64,000 bases of DNA from Rudaeicoccus suwonensis (GTDB lineage Bacteria > Actinomycetota > Actinomycetes > Actinomycetales > Dermatophilaceae): the NCBI RefSeq assembly GCF_007829035.1, contig NZ_VIVQ01000001.1:1984001-2048000 (forward strand), given 5' to 3'. A program made the position numbers and the translations under genes. Position 1 is the stretch's first letter. The number at the start of each line of letters is the position of its first letter. Below the pieces are notes generated by a model that saw nothing but the letters and a program-made list of their open reading frames with translations, made no database searches and was not told the DNA's origin. Of the stretch, positions 1 to 8,765 are shown piece after piece.

Positions 1-86
1 ATCGCCCACGACGTGTCTGAGGCGGCCAGATCGCGGCCGTCCAGCAGCGCGTTCAGCAGTCGGGGCCAACTGTTGTGATCGACCAC
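1..86 (-). CDS. trpD: Anthranilate phosphoribosyltransferase, N-terminal fragment
   Basis: Only the first 28 or so codons lie in the window; the rest runs off the left edge. The reverse strand reads WPRLLNALLDGRDL followed by AASDTSWA, the typical N-terminus of TrpD, which transfers phosphoribosyl to anthranilate in tryptophan synthesis. A GTG at 84-86 is the best start seen. The receiver-like gene upstream ends at 101 on the same strand, so the two may be cotranscribed. TrpD next to ctaE-qcrCAB is the order known from mycobacteria. The family call rests on this short match plus context. Confidence 0.75.
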   Translation of the reverse strand, partial: MVDHNSWPRLLNALLDGRDLAASDTSWA

Positions 87-100
87 GACGGGCCGGTCGT

Positions 101-541
101 TCAGGAGGTGCGACCCCGACGGGCCAGGTCGGCGATCGCCGATCCCAGAGTCATCGGGTCGATGGGGTGCGGAACGGCAGCGTCGGCCTGCGACCAGGCC
201 GCCAACCAGCCGTCAGCGGGTCGACCGGTGAGCACCAGGATGTCGGGGCAGTCGTAGATCTCGTTCTTCAACTGTTTCGCCAGACCGAGACCGCCGACCT
301 TTGCCGCCTCGCCGTCGAGGATGAGCAGGTCGTAACGCTCCTTCTCGACCGCTTCGATGACGGCGTCGGCGGTCGCGCACTCGCGCCACGCCGCAATCTC
401 GACGTCCTTCGCAGGTCGACGTCCAACCCCGACGCGCACCGCATCCCGGGTCGCGATGTCGTCGCTGTAGAGCAGGACGGTGATGGTGTGCGCTGTGCCG
501 GTGCGGTCGCCGGTCGGAGACGCGACGGAAGAAGCTGTCAT
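101..541 (-). CDS. Single-domain receiver-like protein, probably degenerate
   Basis: 146 residues starting at ATG 539-541. The fold looks like a response-regulator receiver: a beta strand with an acidic pair (LLYSDD), a central strand ending in LLILDG that supplies the candidate phospho-acceptor Asp, and a VLTGRP strand carrying the conserved Thr. The position normally held by the invariant Lys reads VPHP (His instead of KP), so phosphorylation may be altered or lost. There is no output domain. It sits 14 bp before trpD on the same strand and is divergent from ctaE, with about 200 bp of promoter space between. Its partner is unknown. Confidence 0.65.
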   Translation of the reverse strand: MTASSVASPTGDRTGTAHTITVLLYSDDIATRDAVRVGVGRRPAKDVEIAAWRECATADAVIEAVEKERYDLLILDGEAAKVGGLGLAKQLKNEIYDCPDILVLTGRPADGWLAAWSQADAAVPHPIDPMTLGSAIADLARRGRTS

Positions 542-728
542 GCCCGGAATCCTACTTGTCCCATCGGGCACCAAACGCGGCAGTCGTCCGTTGTCAGAGG
601 TGCGACGACGAGCGCGCCCCGGCATACCAGTCTGTGAGTTCCCATTCGAACCCGCGTGATTCCGGGCAGCGTTGCAGTGAAATGAAACTCGTTGGGGGGT
701 CGCGCGCGCGCCGACGCCCCATTGGGTA

Positions 729-744
729 CATAATTCTGCGCGTG
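729..744 (+). promoter_or_regulatory. -10 hexamer and leaderless GTG start of ctaE
   Basis: CATAAT at 729-734 is followed by 7 nt and the GTG at 742-744. No Shine-Dalgarno precedes the GTG, so transcription and translation probably begin together. The same geometry occurs at four other genes in this window. This supports GTG 742 over the upstream in-frame ATG codons. Confidence 0.5.
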
Positions 745-1395
745 GCGACCGCAACTGCAGCTCATACGAGCAATCCCGGGATACCCGCCGGACACGGCCC
801 GGTGACCCGGCCAAACATGACCGCCGTTGGCACCATGGTCTGGCTGTCCAGCGAACTGATGTTCTTCGCGGGACTCTTCGCGATGTACTTCACGATCCGA
901 TCAGTCGCCGGCGGCCTCTGGCACGAGCGCACGAATCACCTCGAGGTGACCTACGCCTTCTGCAACACACTGGTCCTGGTGATCTCCTCGGTGTGGTGCC
1001 AGATGGGCGTCTGGAAGGCTGAGCAGGGCCAGCCCTCGCGCACCGGCAAGCTGCTGCAGTTCAAGCAATGGGGTATGCGCGAGTGGTACGTCCTCGCCTA
1101 CCTCTTCGGCGCGGTCTTCGTCTCCGGCCAGGTGCTCGAGTACTCCAACATGTTCGGGGACGGCATCTCGCTGAACTCCGACGCCTATGGCTCGATGTTC
1201 TATCTGACGACCGGTTTCCACGCGATGCACGTGACTGGTGGCCTCATTGCGTTCCTGCTGATCATCGGCCGTACGTTCACGGCCAAGAAGTTCTCCCACC
1301 ACCAGATCACCGGCGCCATCGTCGTGTCCTACTACTGGCACTTCGTCGACGTCGTGTGGATCGCTCTGTTCGCCACGATCTACCTGCTGAAGTGA
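742..1395 (+). CDS. ctaE: Cytochrome c oxidase subunit III
   Basis: 217 residues, normal for actinobacterial CtaE. It is an integral subunit of the aa3 oxidase and lies in the plasma membrane. Five hydrophobic segments fit residues about 27-49, 64-86, 111-130, 147-178 and 188-215; [13 protein letters not shown] near residue 34 and [11 protein letters not shown] near the C-terminus are family hallmarks. The long upstream in-frame extension is hydrophilic and unlike the family, which is why the GTG start was chosen. It leads the ctaE-qcrC-qcrA-qcrB operon, consistent with the bc1-aa3 supercomplex of Actinobacteria. Confidence 0.95.
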   Translation: MATATAAHTSNPGIPAGHGPVTRPNMTAVGTMVWLSSELMFFAGLFAMYFTIRSVAGGLWHERTNHLEVTYAFCNTLVLVISSVWCQMGVWKAEQGQPSRTGKLLQFKQWGMREWYVLAYLFGAVFVSGQVLEYSNMFGDGISLNSDAYGSMFYLTTGFHAMHVTGGLIAFLLIIGRTFTAKKFSHHQITGAIVVSYYWHFVDVVWIALFATIYLLK

Positions 1396-1447
1396 TGCCG
1401 ACACCGATGAGCGCCGCATCGCACCCCTCCGACGACAGGATCACCTC

Positions 1448-2230
1448 GTGACTTCCATCGCAGCCAAGCGCCGGCACCCCGCCGCGATCGCCGTGGTGCT
1501 GCTGCTCGGTCTGATCATCACAGGCGGGCTGTATGCCGCGTTCGCTCCCAAGGACGCCAGCGCTGCGCCGGACAACAGTCAGGCCATCGCGGCCGGCCAC
1601 AAGCTGTTCCTGTCCAACTGCGCGACCTGCCACGGCCTCGAAGCCGCAGGCGGTGACGGCGGCCCGTCCCTCGTCGGTGTCGGCGCTGCGGCGGTCGACT
1701 TCCAGGTCGGCACCGGCCGTATGCCGCTCGCGAACCCCGGTGTGCAGGCGCAGCACGGAATCATCGTCCAGTTCAGCACGAACGAGATTTCCCAGCTTGC
1801 CGCCTACGTCGCTTCGCTGGCACCCGGCCCGGCGATCCCTCCCGCGGACCTCACCTCGGGTGGCGGTGACATCGCGAAGGGCGGTGAACTCTTCCGCGTG
1901 AACTGCGCCATGTGTCACAACTTCGCCGGCTCCGGTGGCGCCCTGACTCGCGGCAAGTACGCGCCTGACCTGATGGATGTGTCCGGAAAGCACATCTACG
2001 AGGCGATGCTGACCGGCCCGGAATCCATGCCGATCTTCAATGACGCGAACCTCAGTCCGCAGGACAAGAAGGACATCATCTCCTTCTTGATGAACGTCAA
2101 GACCGAGTCCAGCCCCGGCGGTTGGAGCCTGGGCAACCTCGGCCCGGTGCCGGAAGGTCTGTTCGCCTGGACCATCGGCATCGGCATGATGATCGCAGTC
2201 GCCGTCTGGCTCGGTAAGAAGGCCGCCTGA
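1448..2230 (+). CDS. qcrC: Cytochrome bc1 complex diheme cytochrome c subunit
   Basis: 260 residues. An N-terminal hydrophobic anchor (about 13-32) is followed by two cytochrome c domains with CATCH at 58-62 and CAMCH at 154-158, and a C-terminal membrane helix at about 237-257. In Actinobacteria this diheme protein replaces separate soluble cytochrome c and passes electrons from the Rieske protein directly to the CuA site of CtaC. It begins with GTG 1448 behind a weak AGGA and ends in TGA overlapping the ATG of qcrA, so the two are translationally coupled. Confidence 0.96.
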   Translation: MTSIAAKRRHPAAIAVVLLLGLIITGGLYAAFAPKDASAAPDNSQAIAAGHKLFLSNCATCHGLEAAGGDGGPSLVGVGAAAVDFQVGTGRMPLANPGVQAQHGIIVQFSTNEISQLAAYVASLAPGPAIPPADLTSGGGDIAKGGELFRVNCAMCHNFAGSGGALTRGKYAPDLMDVSGKHIYEAMLTGPESMPIFNDANLSPQDKKDIISFLMNVKTESSPGGWSLGNLGPVPEGLFAWTIGIGMMIAVAVWLGKKAA

Positions 2231-3369
2231 TGATCGACGAGTCCGCAGAAGGAAAGCACGTGACCCACGCCGAGAACCACGGCTCTGCCGTCGGTTCGCA
2301 TGACACGGTCGGACAAGCACCCGAGCGATTCGTGGACCCGGGCCTGCCGGCCCATGTCCACCGCCTCGGTGACACCGACGAGAAGGCCGCGCACCGCAGC
2401 GAGGTGCAAGTCGCGTCGCTGTTCGGCATTTCGATGGTGGCGACGGTCCTGTTCTGTGTCAGCTATTTCGCCATCGGTGAAGAGCAGTCGGTCACCCTGC
2501 CCATCGCAGGCAAGGTGGGAGCGCTGCACGTCGCACTCGGCGTCTCGCTGGGCGTGTCCCTGCTGTGCATCGGTCTCGGTGCGATCCACTGGGCCAAGAC
2601 ACTCATGTCCGACGAAGAAGTGGTCGAGGAACGCCACGAGCTGCGCACGTCCGACGAGGACCGTCAGGCCTTCGTGGAGACTCTCAACGACGGCATCGAA
2701 ACCTCGCAGTTCAAGCGGCGTCCGTTGATCAAGTACACCCTGGGCGGCGCGCTCGGCATCTTCGCACTGCCGCTCGGCCTGCAGTTGGTGGGCTCGCTCG
2801 GTCCGACCGGCAGCAGCGTCGTCGAAGACCTGCGCACCACGTTGTGGGACACCGGGGTGCCTGTCCTCAACGCCAACGGCACTCCGATGATCGTCGACGG
2901 GAAGCCGGTCACCAGGCCGCGTCGGTTGATGCGCGACCCGGAGGGCACCGCCATACTCCTGTCCGACGTCACCCTCGGCTCGGTCTTCCACGTCCTGCCC
3001 GAAGGTATCAACGACACCGCGGAGCCGAACAACCAAAAGGTCAAGGCCGCCGTCATCCTGATCAGCCTTGAGAACAGCGAGATCAAGAGCGCCAAGGAGC
3101 GTGAGTGGGGTCTCAACGGTGTTGTGGCCTACTCGAAGATCTGCACCCACGTCGGTTGCCCGGTCGGCCTGTACGAGCACACCACGCACCACCTGCTGTG
3201 CCCGTGTCACCAGTCGACCTTCGACCTGAGTGAGGACTGCCGGGTGATTTTCGGACCGGCAAAACGTCCCCTTCCGCAGTTGAAGATCGAAGTGGATGAC
3301 GCCGGTTACCTCTATGCGCCGCACGGTTTCGGACAACCGGTGGGCCCGAGCTTCTGGGAGCGTGGCTGA
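2230..3369 (+). CDS. qcrA: Cytochrome bc1 complex Rieske iron-sulfur subunit
   Basis: 379 residues. Three hydrophobic segments near 62-82, 95-118 and 168-190 give the three-helix anchor typical of actinobacterial QcrA. The Rieske cluster is plain: C305-T-H307 in one loop and C324-P-C326-H327 in the other; Cys305, His307, Cys324 and His327 bind the 2Fe-2S cluster, and Cys310/Cys326 form the disulfide. The ATG at 2230 overlaps the qcrC stop. A GTG at 2260, preceded by AGAAGGAAAG, is a serious alternative start that would shorten the protein by 10 residues. The stop overlaps the qcrB start. Confidence 0.95.
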   Translation: MIDESAEGKHVTHAENHGSAVGSHDTVGQAPERFVDPGLPAHVHRLGDTDEKAAHRSEVQVASLFGISMVATVLFCVSYFAIGEEQSVTLPIAGKVGALHVALGVSLGVSLLCIGLGAIHWAKTLMSDEEVVEERHELRTSDEDRQAFVETLNDGIETSQFKRRPLIKYTLGGALGIFALPLGLQLVGSLGPTGSSVVEDLRTTLWDTGVPVLNANGTPMIVDGKPVTRPRRLMRDPEGTAILLSDVTLGSVFHVLPEGINDTAEPNNQKVKAAVILISLENSEIKSAKEREWGLNGVVAYSKICTHVGCPVGLYEHTTHHLLCPCHQSTFDLSEDCRVIFGPAKRPLPQLKIEVDDAGYLYAPHGFGQPVGPSFWERG

Positions 3370-5153
3370 TGAGCAGCAACTCCGGCGCTGAGTCGCTGCG
3401 CGCCAACGACAAGACCGGTGCACCCTCGGGTGACGGCGGTCCCATCGGTGGCGTCGCCAGCTGGGTCGACGAACGCACCGGCGCCGCCAAGGGCGTCCGC
3501 TACCTGATGAAGAAGGTCTTCCCCGACCACTGGTCGTTCATGCTGGGTGAGATCGCGATGTACTCGCTGATCATCCTGTTGATCAGCGGGACCTTCCTCA
3601 CCTTCTGGTTCGTGCCCAGCATGGGCGAGACCACGTACACCGGCTCCTATGTGCCGTTGCGCGGCGTCCAGATGAGTGAGGCCTTCGCCTCGACGGTCAA
3701 GATCTCGATGGACATCCGTGGTGGTCTGCTGATGCGGCAGATCCACCACTGGGCGGCATTGATCTTCGTCGTCTCGATCGCGCTGCACATGTTCCGCGTG
3801 TTCTTCACCGGCGCTTTCCGCAAGCCGCGCGAGATCAACTGGATGATCGGCCTCATCCTCGCCCTGCTGGCGATGGTCGAGGGCTTCATCGGTTACTCGT
3901 TGCCGGACGACCTTCTGTCCGGCACCGGTATCCGCGCCATGCAGGGATTCATCCTGTCCATCCCGGTTCTCGGCACCTACATCAGCTACTTCCTGTTCGG
4001 TGGCGGCTTCCCGGGCGAGGACATCATTCCGCGCTTCTTCACCATTCACGTGCTGCTGCTTCCGGCGATCCTGGTCGGCTTGTTCACTGCTCACATCATC
4101 CTGGTGATGGTGCACAAGCACACCCAGTACCCCGGCCCCGGCCGCACGGACAAGAACGTCGTCGGCTACCCGATGATGCCGGTGTATGCCGCAAAGGCCG
4201 GCGGCTTCTTCTTCGTGGTCTTCGGTATCACCGCGCTGATCGCCGGCTTGGTCTCGATCAACCCGATCTGGATGTACGGCCCCTACGAGCCCACGATGGT
4301 GACCGCCGGCTCACAGCCGGACTGGTACATGGGCTTCGCCGACGGTGCGCTCCGACTTCTGCCGGGCTTCCTGGAATTCAACCTGTTCCATCGAACGTTC
4401 AGCTTCAACATCATGATCGGCGCAATCCTGCTGTTGCCGATCCTGTGGACGATCATGGGCGCGTATCCGTTCGTCGAATCCTGGGTGATCGGCGACAAGC
4501 GTGAGCACCACATTCTCGACCGTCCGCGCAATGCTCCGACCCGCACCGGGCTCGGTATGGCGGCGATCACCTTCTACGGCATCCTGTTTGCTGCCTGCGG
4601 CAACGACATCATTGCCGTGAAGTTCCAGTTGTCGATCGACGACATCACCCGAAGTTTCCAAGTCGGGTTGATCATCATGCCGCCGATCGTGTTCTGGGTG
4701 ACCAAGCGGTTGTGTCTGTCGTTGCAGCGTCGTGACCGCGACCTGGTGCTGCACGGTCGGGAGAGCGGCCGTATCGTCCGCACCGCGGAGGGCCGATTCT
4801 TCGAAGCGCACGAGCCGCTCAACGAGTACGACCGTTGGCGTCTGGTGTCGTTCGAGGCGCACGAGCCGATCGCGTTGCCCGCCGGCACGGACGAGAATGG
4901 CGTGCGCAAGGCGACCGCTCGCAAGGATCGGCTACGCGCTCGGCTGTCGCACTACTACTTCAAGGATCGCATTGAGCCGGTCACCCCGCTGGAACTGGCC
5001 GCTGCCCACCACGACGGTCATGCACACGAGGCGATCGAGTCGCACCCTGACGAATCCGAGTCCGGTCACATGCACGGTGGCGCGGAAGAGCTCGGCGAGA
5101 GCCACGCGTACGGTCATCCCAGCGAGCATCAGCACGCCGACCGGCAGCCGTGA
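3369..5153 (+). CDS. qcrB: Cytochrome bc1 complex cytochrome b subunit
   Basis: 594 residues. The cytochrome b core has about eight to nine membrane helices with the paired heme-ligand histidines (for example HHWAALIF and ALHMFRVFF) and a PDWY motif in place of the classic PEWY at the quinol-oxidation site. It oxidises menaquinol. About 150 residues beyond the core form the soluble C-terminal extension seen in Actinobacteria. The last 45 residues here are unusually rich in His, Glu and Asp (HHDGHAHEA, HMHGG, SEHQH). It is the last gene of the operon, followed by a 13-bp inverted repeat. Confidence 0.95.
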   Translation: MSSNSGAESLRANDKTGAPSGDGGPIGGVASWVDERTGAAKGVRYLMKKVFPDHWSFMLGEIAMYSLIILLISGTFLTFWFVPSMGETTYTGSYVPLRGVQMSEAFASTVKISMDIRGGLLMRQIHHWAALIFVVSIALHMFRVFFTGAFRKPREINWMIGLILALLAMVEGFIGYSLPDDLLSGTGIRAMQGFILSIPVLGTYISYFLFGGGFPGEDIIPRFFTIHVLLLPAILVGLFTAHIILVMVHKHTQYPGPGRTDKNVVGYPMMPVYAAKAGGFFFVVFGITALIAGLVSINPIWMYGPYEPTMVTAGSQPDWYMGFADGALRLLPGFLEFNLFHRTFSFNIMIGAILLLPILWTIMGAYPFVESWVIGDKREHHILDRPRNAPTRTGLGMAAITFYGILFAACGNDIIAVKFQLSIDDITRSFQVGLIIMPPIVFWVTKRLCLSLQRRDRDLVLHGRESGRIVRTAEGRFFEAHEPLNEYDRWRLVSFEAHEPIALPAGTDENGVRKATARKDRLRARLSHYYFKDRIEPVTPLELAAAHHDGHAHEAIESHPDESESGHMHGGAEELGESHAYGHPSEHQHADRQP

Positions 5154-5459
5154 CGTTCAACTGACTGAAGAAACATTCATCGGCCATGACCGCTGACCTG
5201 CTTCCGAGCAGCGTCGGCCGTCATGGCCGATGTGTGTCTCAGCCGTACCCGGCATCGCGGGCACGTGTCTTCCGCAGCTTTCCTTCGGGGCACGGCCTTG
5301 TGAGTCCTGCCCTCGCTTCGGAGACAGCGCGTTTCTCGCCTTCCGAAGGCCGCACTGGCCACGCCGACGCATCGACAAGGCGGGCGGCATACTCTCCACT
5401 CCCCCGCGGCGCCTGCCAGCCGCTTCTCCCGCACATGCCACCGGCCGGAGGCTGACGTC
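5154..5459. other. 306-bp gap between qcrB and a zincin gene
   Basis: Apart from the inverted repeat at 5178-5232 no gene is supported; short open frames exist but none has protein-like features or a clear start. A second weak stem (GGCCTT/AAGGCC-like segments) lies near 5290-5350. The region presumably holds the end of the qcr transcript and the promoter of the next gene. Confidence 0.5.
5178..5232 (+). terminator. Inverted repeat after qcrB, possible terminator
   Basis: CATCGGCCATGAC at 5178-5190 pairs perfectly with GTCATGGCCGATG at 5220-5232 (13 bp, 29-nt loop). There is no T-tract, as is usual in high-GC Actinobacteria. It starts 25 bp after the qcrB stop. Confidence 0.55.
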
Positions 5460-5825
5460 ATGACACTGCACATGTCCGCCGCTGAATTCGACCACGCTGT
5501 CGACGACGCGATGGCCAGCATCCCCGAAGACCTGCTGAAGCAGCTCGACAATGTGGCCGTCCTGATCCAGGACGAACCCGATGCCGACATGCCGGGTGCA
5601 CCCCACCTGCTCGGACTGTATGTCGGTGTCCCGTTGACGCAGAGGTCGTCCGGATACGGTTTCGGTAATCTGCCCGACCGGATCTACATCTTCAAAGGCC
5701 CACTCAGTCGGCAGGCCCACAACCGCACTGAACTGCTGCGCCAGATCCGCGTCACCGTTGTGCATGAGATCGGCCACTACTTCGGCATCGACGACGCTCG
5801 TCTGCACGAACTCGGCTGGGGCTGA
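5460..5825 (+). CDS. Small zincin-like metallopeptidase family protein
   Basis: 121 residues. The C-terminal third carries VVHEIGHYFGIDDARLHELG, the HExxH...D zinc signature of the Zincin_1 family found across Actinobacteria. The N-terminus (MSAAEFDHAVDDAMASIPED) is also typical. Substrate and physiological role are unknown for the family. The ATG at 5460 begins directly after a gap with no neighbours on the same strand within 300 bp, so it is probably monocistronic. Confidence 0.85.
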   Translation: MTLHMSAAEFDHAVDDAMASIPEDLLKQLDNVAVLIQDEPDADMPGAPHLLGLYVGVPLTQRSSGYGFGNLPDRIYIFKGPLSRQAHNRTELLRQIRVTVVHEIGHYFGIDDARLHELGWG

Positions 5826-5838
5826 CTCACTCCCGCGC

Positions 5839-5988
5839 GATCGGCCCCCCGCACGTAACAGCACGCACGTGTAGATGCGGCGGGACGCCGTGTCTGGGAA
5901 GGATCGGCCCCGCACCTACAGCACGGACGTGTAGATGCGGCGGGACGCCGTGTCTGGGAAGGATCGGCCCCGCACCTACAGCACGACC
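5839..5988. repeat. 60-bp tandem repeat, about 2.5 copies
   Basis: The unit at 5881-5940 is repeated from 5941, and its right part also precedes it at 5839-5880 with small changes. The period is exactly 60 bp. It includes GTGTAGATGCGG and GGATCGGCCCC; no coding frame or spacer structure is apparent. Confidence 0.85.
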
Positions 5989-6054
5989 GTCAGTTATCCG
6001 CTGTCGGTCGACGCCAGAACCCAGCTGAGCCTCCCACCACACTCGGTCAAGCAC

Positions 6055-6129
6055 CTACCTCCACGAGATGTCGCGATGTGTCGAATGATGGCGACGTTTC
6101 TGACCAATGCGGACATCTCGTGTAGCTGG
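6055..6129. repeat. 75-bp direct repeat, copy 1, with inverted ends
   Basis: Identical over 75 bp to 6285-6359. Its ends form an 11-bp inverted repeat, CACGAGATGTC and GACATCTCGTG, so each unit can fold into a hairpin. A further GACATCTCGTGG arm follows at about 6144-6156, just outside copy 1. Confidence 0.85.
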
Positions 6130-6170
6130 TTTCCGACCAGGATCGACATCTCGTGGTGACCGGCCACACG

Positions 6171-6214
6171 GACCGTGCACCCAGCCGGACCGTGCACTCA
6201 CCCAGACCGTGCAC
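6171..6214. repeat. Three GACCGTGCAC boxes at 17-bp spacing
   Basis: GACCGTGCAC occurs at 6171, 6188 and 6205, an exact 17-bp period with diverged linkers. Each contains the palindrome GTGCAC. The regular spacing could reflect binding sites or simple tandem duplication. Confidence 0.6.
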
Positions 6215-6284
6215 CCACTTCTCGATCCTCGTGACCGGTGGTGGCCATCACAGCCACCCCGACGTTGCCGGTCGACAATGGCCG

Positions 6285-6359
6285 CTACCTCCACGAGATG
6301 TCGCGATGTGTCGAATGATGGCGACGTTTCTGACCAATGCGGACATCTCGTGTAGCTGG
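6285..6359. repeat. 75-bp direct repeat, copy 2, with inverted ends
   Basis: Perfect copy of 6055-6129, 230 bp downstream in the same orientation. The last bases run straight into the 56-bp tandem array. Confidence 0.85.
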
Positions 6360-6505
6360 CGACGCCGCTTCCCGGACATCGCTCAGCCGGGCAACGAGGC
6401 CGTCTCGTCTGCTGGCGACGCCGCTTCCCGGACATCGCTCAGCCGGGCAACGAGGCCGTCTCGTCTGCTGGCGACGCCGCCTCCCGGACATCGCTCAGCC
6501 GGCGA
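6356..6505. repeat. 56-bp tandem repeat, about 2.7 copies
   Basis: Units begin at 6356, 6412 and 6468; the first two are identical and the third diverges after GCTCAGCCGG. Each holds GACGCCGC and GAGGCCGTCTCG. There are no unique spacers, so this is not a CRISPR array. Confidence 0.85.
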
Positions 6506-6536
6506 ACCAGTCCGTCGTCTTGCTCTGACATAAGGA

Positions 6537-6575
6537 TGCTGCCCGGGAATCCCCTCTACGGGGTCCCAGGCAGCA
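6537..6575 (-). terminator. Hairpin after ctaF
   Basis: TGCTGCC at 6537-6543 pairs with GGCAGCA at 6569-6575, and the stem continues through CCCC/GGGG around a TCTA loop. It lies 22 bp beyond the ctaF stop and would end the ctaC-ctaD-ctaF transcript. Confidence 0.7.
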
Positions 6576-6597
6576 CCTGTATGACGTATGTCGCGCC

Positions 6598-6999
6598 TCA
6601 GATCGAGCTGTCTCCGTGGAAGTACTCGAACACCCAGCCGACAACGCACAAGGCGGCGAGCGGGACCGCGAGCATCACCAGCCACCAGCCGACGGCCAGG
6701 CCGAGGAAGAGCACCGCGCATGAGCCGGCCAGGAACAGCGGCCACCACGAGTGAGGGCTGAAGAAGCCGTAGTCACCCTCGACGTCGGAGATCTCCCCGT
6801 CAGGATCGTCGTCCGGGCGCAGGTCGATCTTGCGGCCGGTCCACCACATGAAGCTGCCGATCATCAGGCAGAGACCCGCAGTCAGGAACAGACCGACCAC
6901 ACCGACCGGCTCGTCACCGTGAGTGAAGTGCAGGTAGATCAGCGCCATGATGAGGCTGAAGGCGAACAGGATTCCGAACAGCTTGTATTCGATCTTCAT
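6598..6999 (-). CDS. ctaF: Cytochrome c oxidase subunit IV (actinobacterial type)
   Basis: 133 residues with four hydrophobic segments (about 5-25, 33-53, 88-105, 107-125) and the family feature [16 protein letters not shown] followed by [16 protein letters not shown] in the loop. It is a small accessory membrane subunit of the aa3 oxidase. Its ATG overlaps the ctaD stop by 4 bp, so it is translationally coupled as the last gene of ctaC-ctaD-ctaF. Confidence 0.94.
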   Translation of the reverse strand: MKIEYKLFGILFAFSLIMALIYLHFTHGDEPVGVVGLFLTAGLCLMIGSFMWWTGRKIDLRPDDDPDGEISDVEGDYGFFSPHSWWPLFLAGSCAVLFLGLAVGWWLVMLAVPLAALCVVGWVFEYFHGDSSI

Positions 7000-8765
7000 C
7001 GCTGATCAGCATCCTTGTCGGTCGATCCGGCGGCCGTATCTCGGCGTGCCCCCAACTGCTCCAGTGTCTGCGCCGCTGGTTTGACCGACGCCGCGGCTGC
7101 CTCCGGGTGGTGCAGGTCGAACGCGGGGCGCTCGGAGCGGATACGCGGGATGGAGTCAAAGTTGTGGCGCGGCGGCGGGCACGAGGTCGCCCACTCCAGC
7201 GAGGCTCCGTAACCCCACGGGTCGTCGGTCTGGACCAGCGGAGCGGTACGCCAGGTCTTCCACACGTTGTAGATGAACGGCAGCATCGAGACACCGAGCA
7301 GGAAGGCTCCGATGCTGGAGATGTCGTTCATCCACTGGAAGTCGTCCTGCGGCAGATAGTCGGCGTAACGACGCGGCATACCCTTCACACCCAGCCAGTG
7401 CTGGATCAGGAATGTCGTGTGGAAGCCGATGAACAGCAACCAGAAGTGCAACTTGCCCAAGCGCTCGTCGAGCATCCGACCGGTGAGCTTGGGCCACCAG
7501 AAGTAGAAGCCGGCGAACATTGCGAAGACCACGGTGCCGAACACCACGTAGTGGAAGTGCGCCACCACGAAATAGGAGTCGGTCAGCGAGAAGTCCAGAG
7601 CGGGGCTGGCCAGGATGATGCCGGTCAGACCACCGAACAGGAAGGTCACCAGGAAGCCGAGCGACCAGAGCATCGGGGTCTCGAACGTGAGCGAACCGCC
7701 CCACATGGTGCCGATCCAGTTGAAGAACTTCACACCGGTGGGCACCGCGATGAGCATGGTCATGACTGCGAAGAACGGCAACAGCACCTGGCCGGTGGCG
7801 TACATGTGGTGGGCCCAGACGCTCACCGAGAGTGCAGCGATGGCGATTGTCGCGAAGACAAGGGTCTTGTAGCCGAAGATCGGCTTGCGGGAGAACACCG
7901 GCAGCACTTCGGAGATGATCCCGAAGAAGGGCAACGCGATGATGTAGACCTCGGGGTGCCCGAAGAACCAGAACATGTGCTCCCAGAGCATTGCTCCAGC
8001 AGTGGCCGGGTCGAAGACATGGGCTCCCATCACGCGGTCGGCGCCGAGTCCGAAGAGCGCGGCCGCCAGCACCGGGAAGACGATGAGCACCAGGATGGCC
8101 GTGATCAGCACCGTCCAGGTGAAGATCGGCATACGGAACATCGTCATACCGGGCGCACGCATACACACGATGGTGGTGATGAAGTTGACCGCACCCAGGA
8201 TGGTTCCGAAACCTGCCAGGGCCAGACCGAAGACCCACAGGTTTCCACCGAGACCGGGGCTGTAGGTGCCATTGGACAGCGGCGCGTACGCGAACCAACC
8301 GAACGCGGCAGCGCCCTGCGGGGTGAGGAAGCCGGCCGAGGCAATGAGGCCGCCGAAGAGGTACAGCCAGTAGGCGAACATGTTCAGCCGCGGGAACGCG
8401 ACATCCGGCGAACCGATCTGCAACGGCATCAAAGCGTTGGCAAAGCCTGCGAACAGCGGAGTCGCGAACAGCAGCAGCATGATCGTGCCGTGCATGGTGA
8501 ACAGCTGGTTGAACTGCTCGGGGTTGTCGACGATCTGCAGTCCGGGCTCGACGAGCTCGGCGCGGATCAGCAGCGCGAGGACACCACCGACGAGGAAGAA
8601 CGCGAACGAGGTGATGAAGTAGAGGTTGCCGATGACCTTGTGGTCGGTCGCGGTGATCCACTTGACAATGGTGCGACCGGGGTGACGGGTGCGCACGGTC
8701 GAAGCAGCACGCGGGCGACCGTAATCTCCGGCGTCACCGACGCGATGGGTGGTGGTGGTAGCCAT
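6996..8765 (-). CDS. ctaD: Cytochrome c oxidase subunit I
   Basis: 589 residues with twelve membrane helices. The heme-copper core is clear: [19 protein letters not shown] carries the CuB His and the cross-linked Tyr, HHMY the CuB His pair, and HFHYVVFGT the heme a and a3 ligands. It reduces O2 to water at the heme a3-CuB centre while pumping protons. The ATG lies next to the ctaC stop (overlap of 1 bp). The hydrophilic N-terminal 35 and C-terminal 60 residues are within the range known for Actinobacteria. Confidence 0.97.
   Translation of the reverse strand: MATTTTHRVGDAGDYGRPRAASTVRTRHPGRTIVKWITATDHKVIGNLYFITSFAFFLVGGVLALLIRAELVEPGLQIVDNPEQFNQLFTMHGTIMLLLFATPLFAGFANALMPLQIGSPDVAFPRLNMFAYWLYLFGGLIASAGFLTPQGAAAFGWFAYAPLSNGTYSPGLGGNLWVFGLALAGFGTILGAVNFITTIVCMRAPGMTMFRMPIFTWTVLITAILVLIVFPVLAAALFGLGADRVMGAHVFDPATAGAMLWEHMFWFFGHPEVYIIALPFFGIISEVLPVFSRKPIFGYKTLVFATIAIAALSVSVWAHHMYATGQVLLPFFAVMTMLIAVPTGVKFFNWIGTMWGGSLTFETPMLWSLGFLVTFLFGGLTGIILASPALDFSLTDSYFVVAHFHYVVFGTVVFAMFAGFYFWWPKLTGRMLDERLGKLHFWLLFIGFHTTFLIQHWLGVKGMPRRYADYLPQDDFQWMNDISSIGAFLLGVSMLPFIYNVWKTWRTAPLVQTDDPWGYGASLEWATSCPPPRHNFDSIPRIRSERPAFDLHHPEAAAASVKPAAQTLEQLGARRDTAAGSTDKDADQR

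Larger units (their letters stand above)
5826..6597. repeat. Gene-free 770-bp block made of several different repeats
   Basis: The gap between the zincin gene and ctaF holds no convincing gene. It contains a 60-bp tandem repeat (5839-5988), a 17-bp-period triplet of GACCGTGCAC (6171, 6188, 6205), two identical 75-bp units (6055-6129 and 6285-6359) and a 56-bp tandem repeat (6356-6505), ending in the ctaF terminator. The short open frames across it merely repeat with the DNA. It lies between two converging transcription units. Confidence 0.8.

Noticed and set aside
6356-6505. CRISPR array
   Set aside because: The 56-bp units are head-to-tail without unique spacers, and no cas genes are present.
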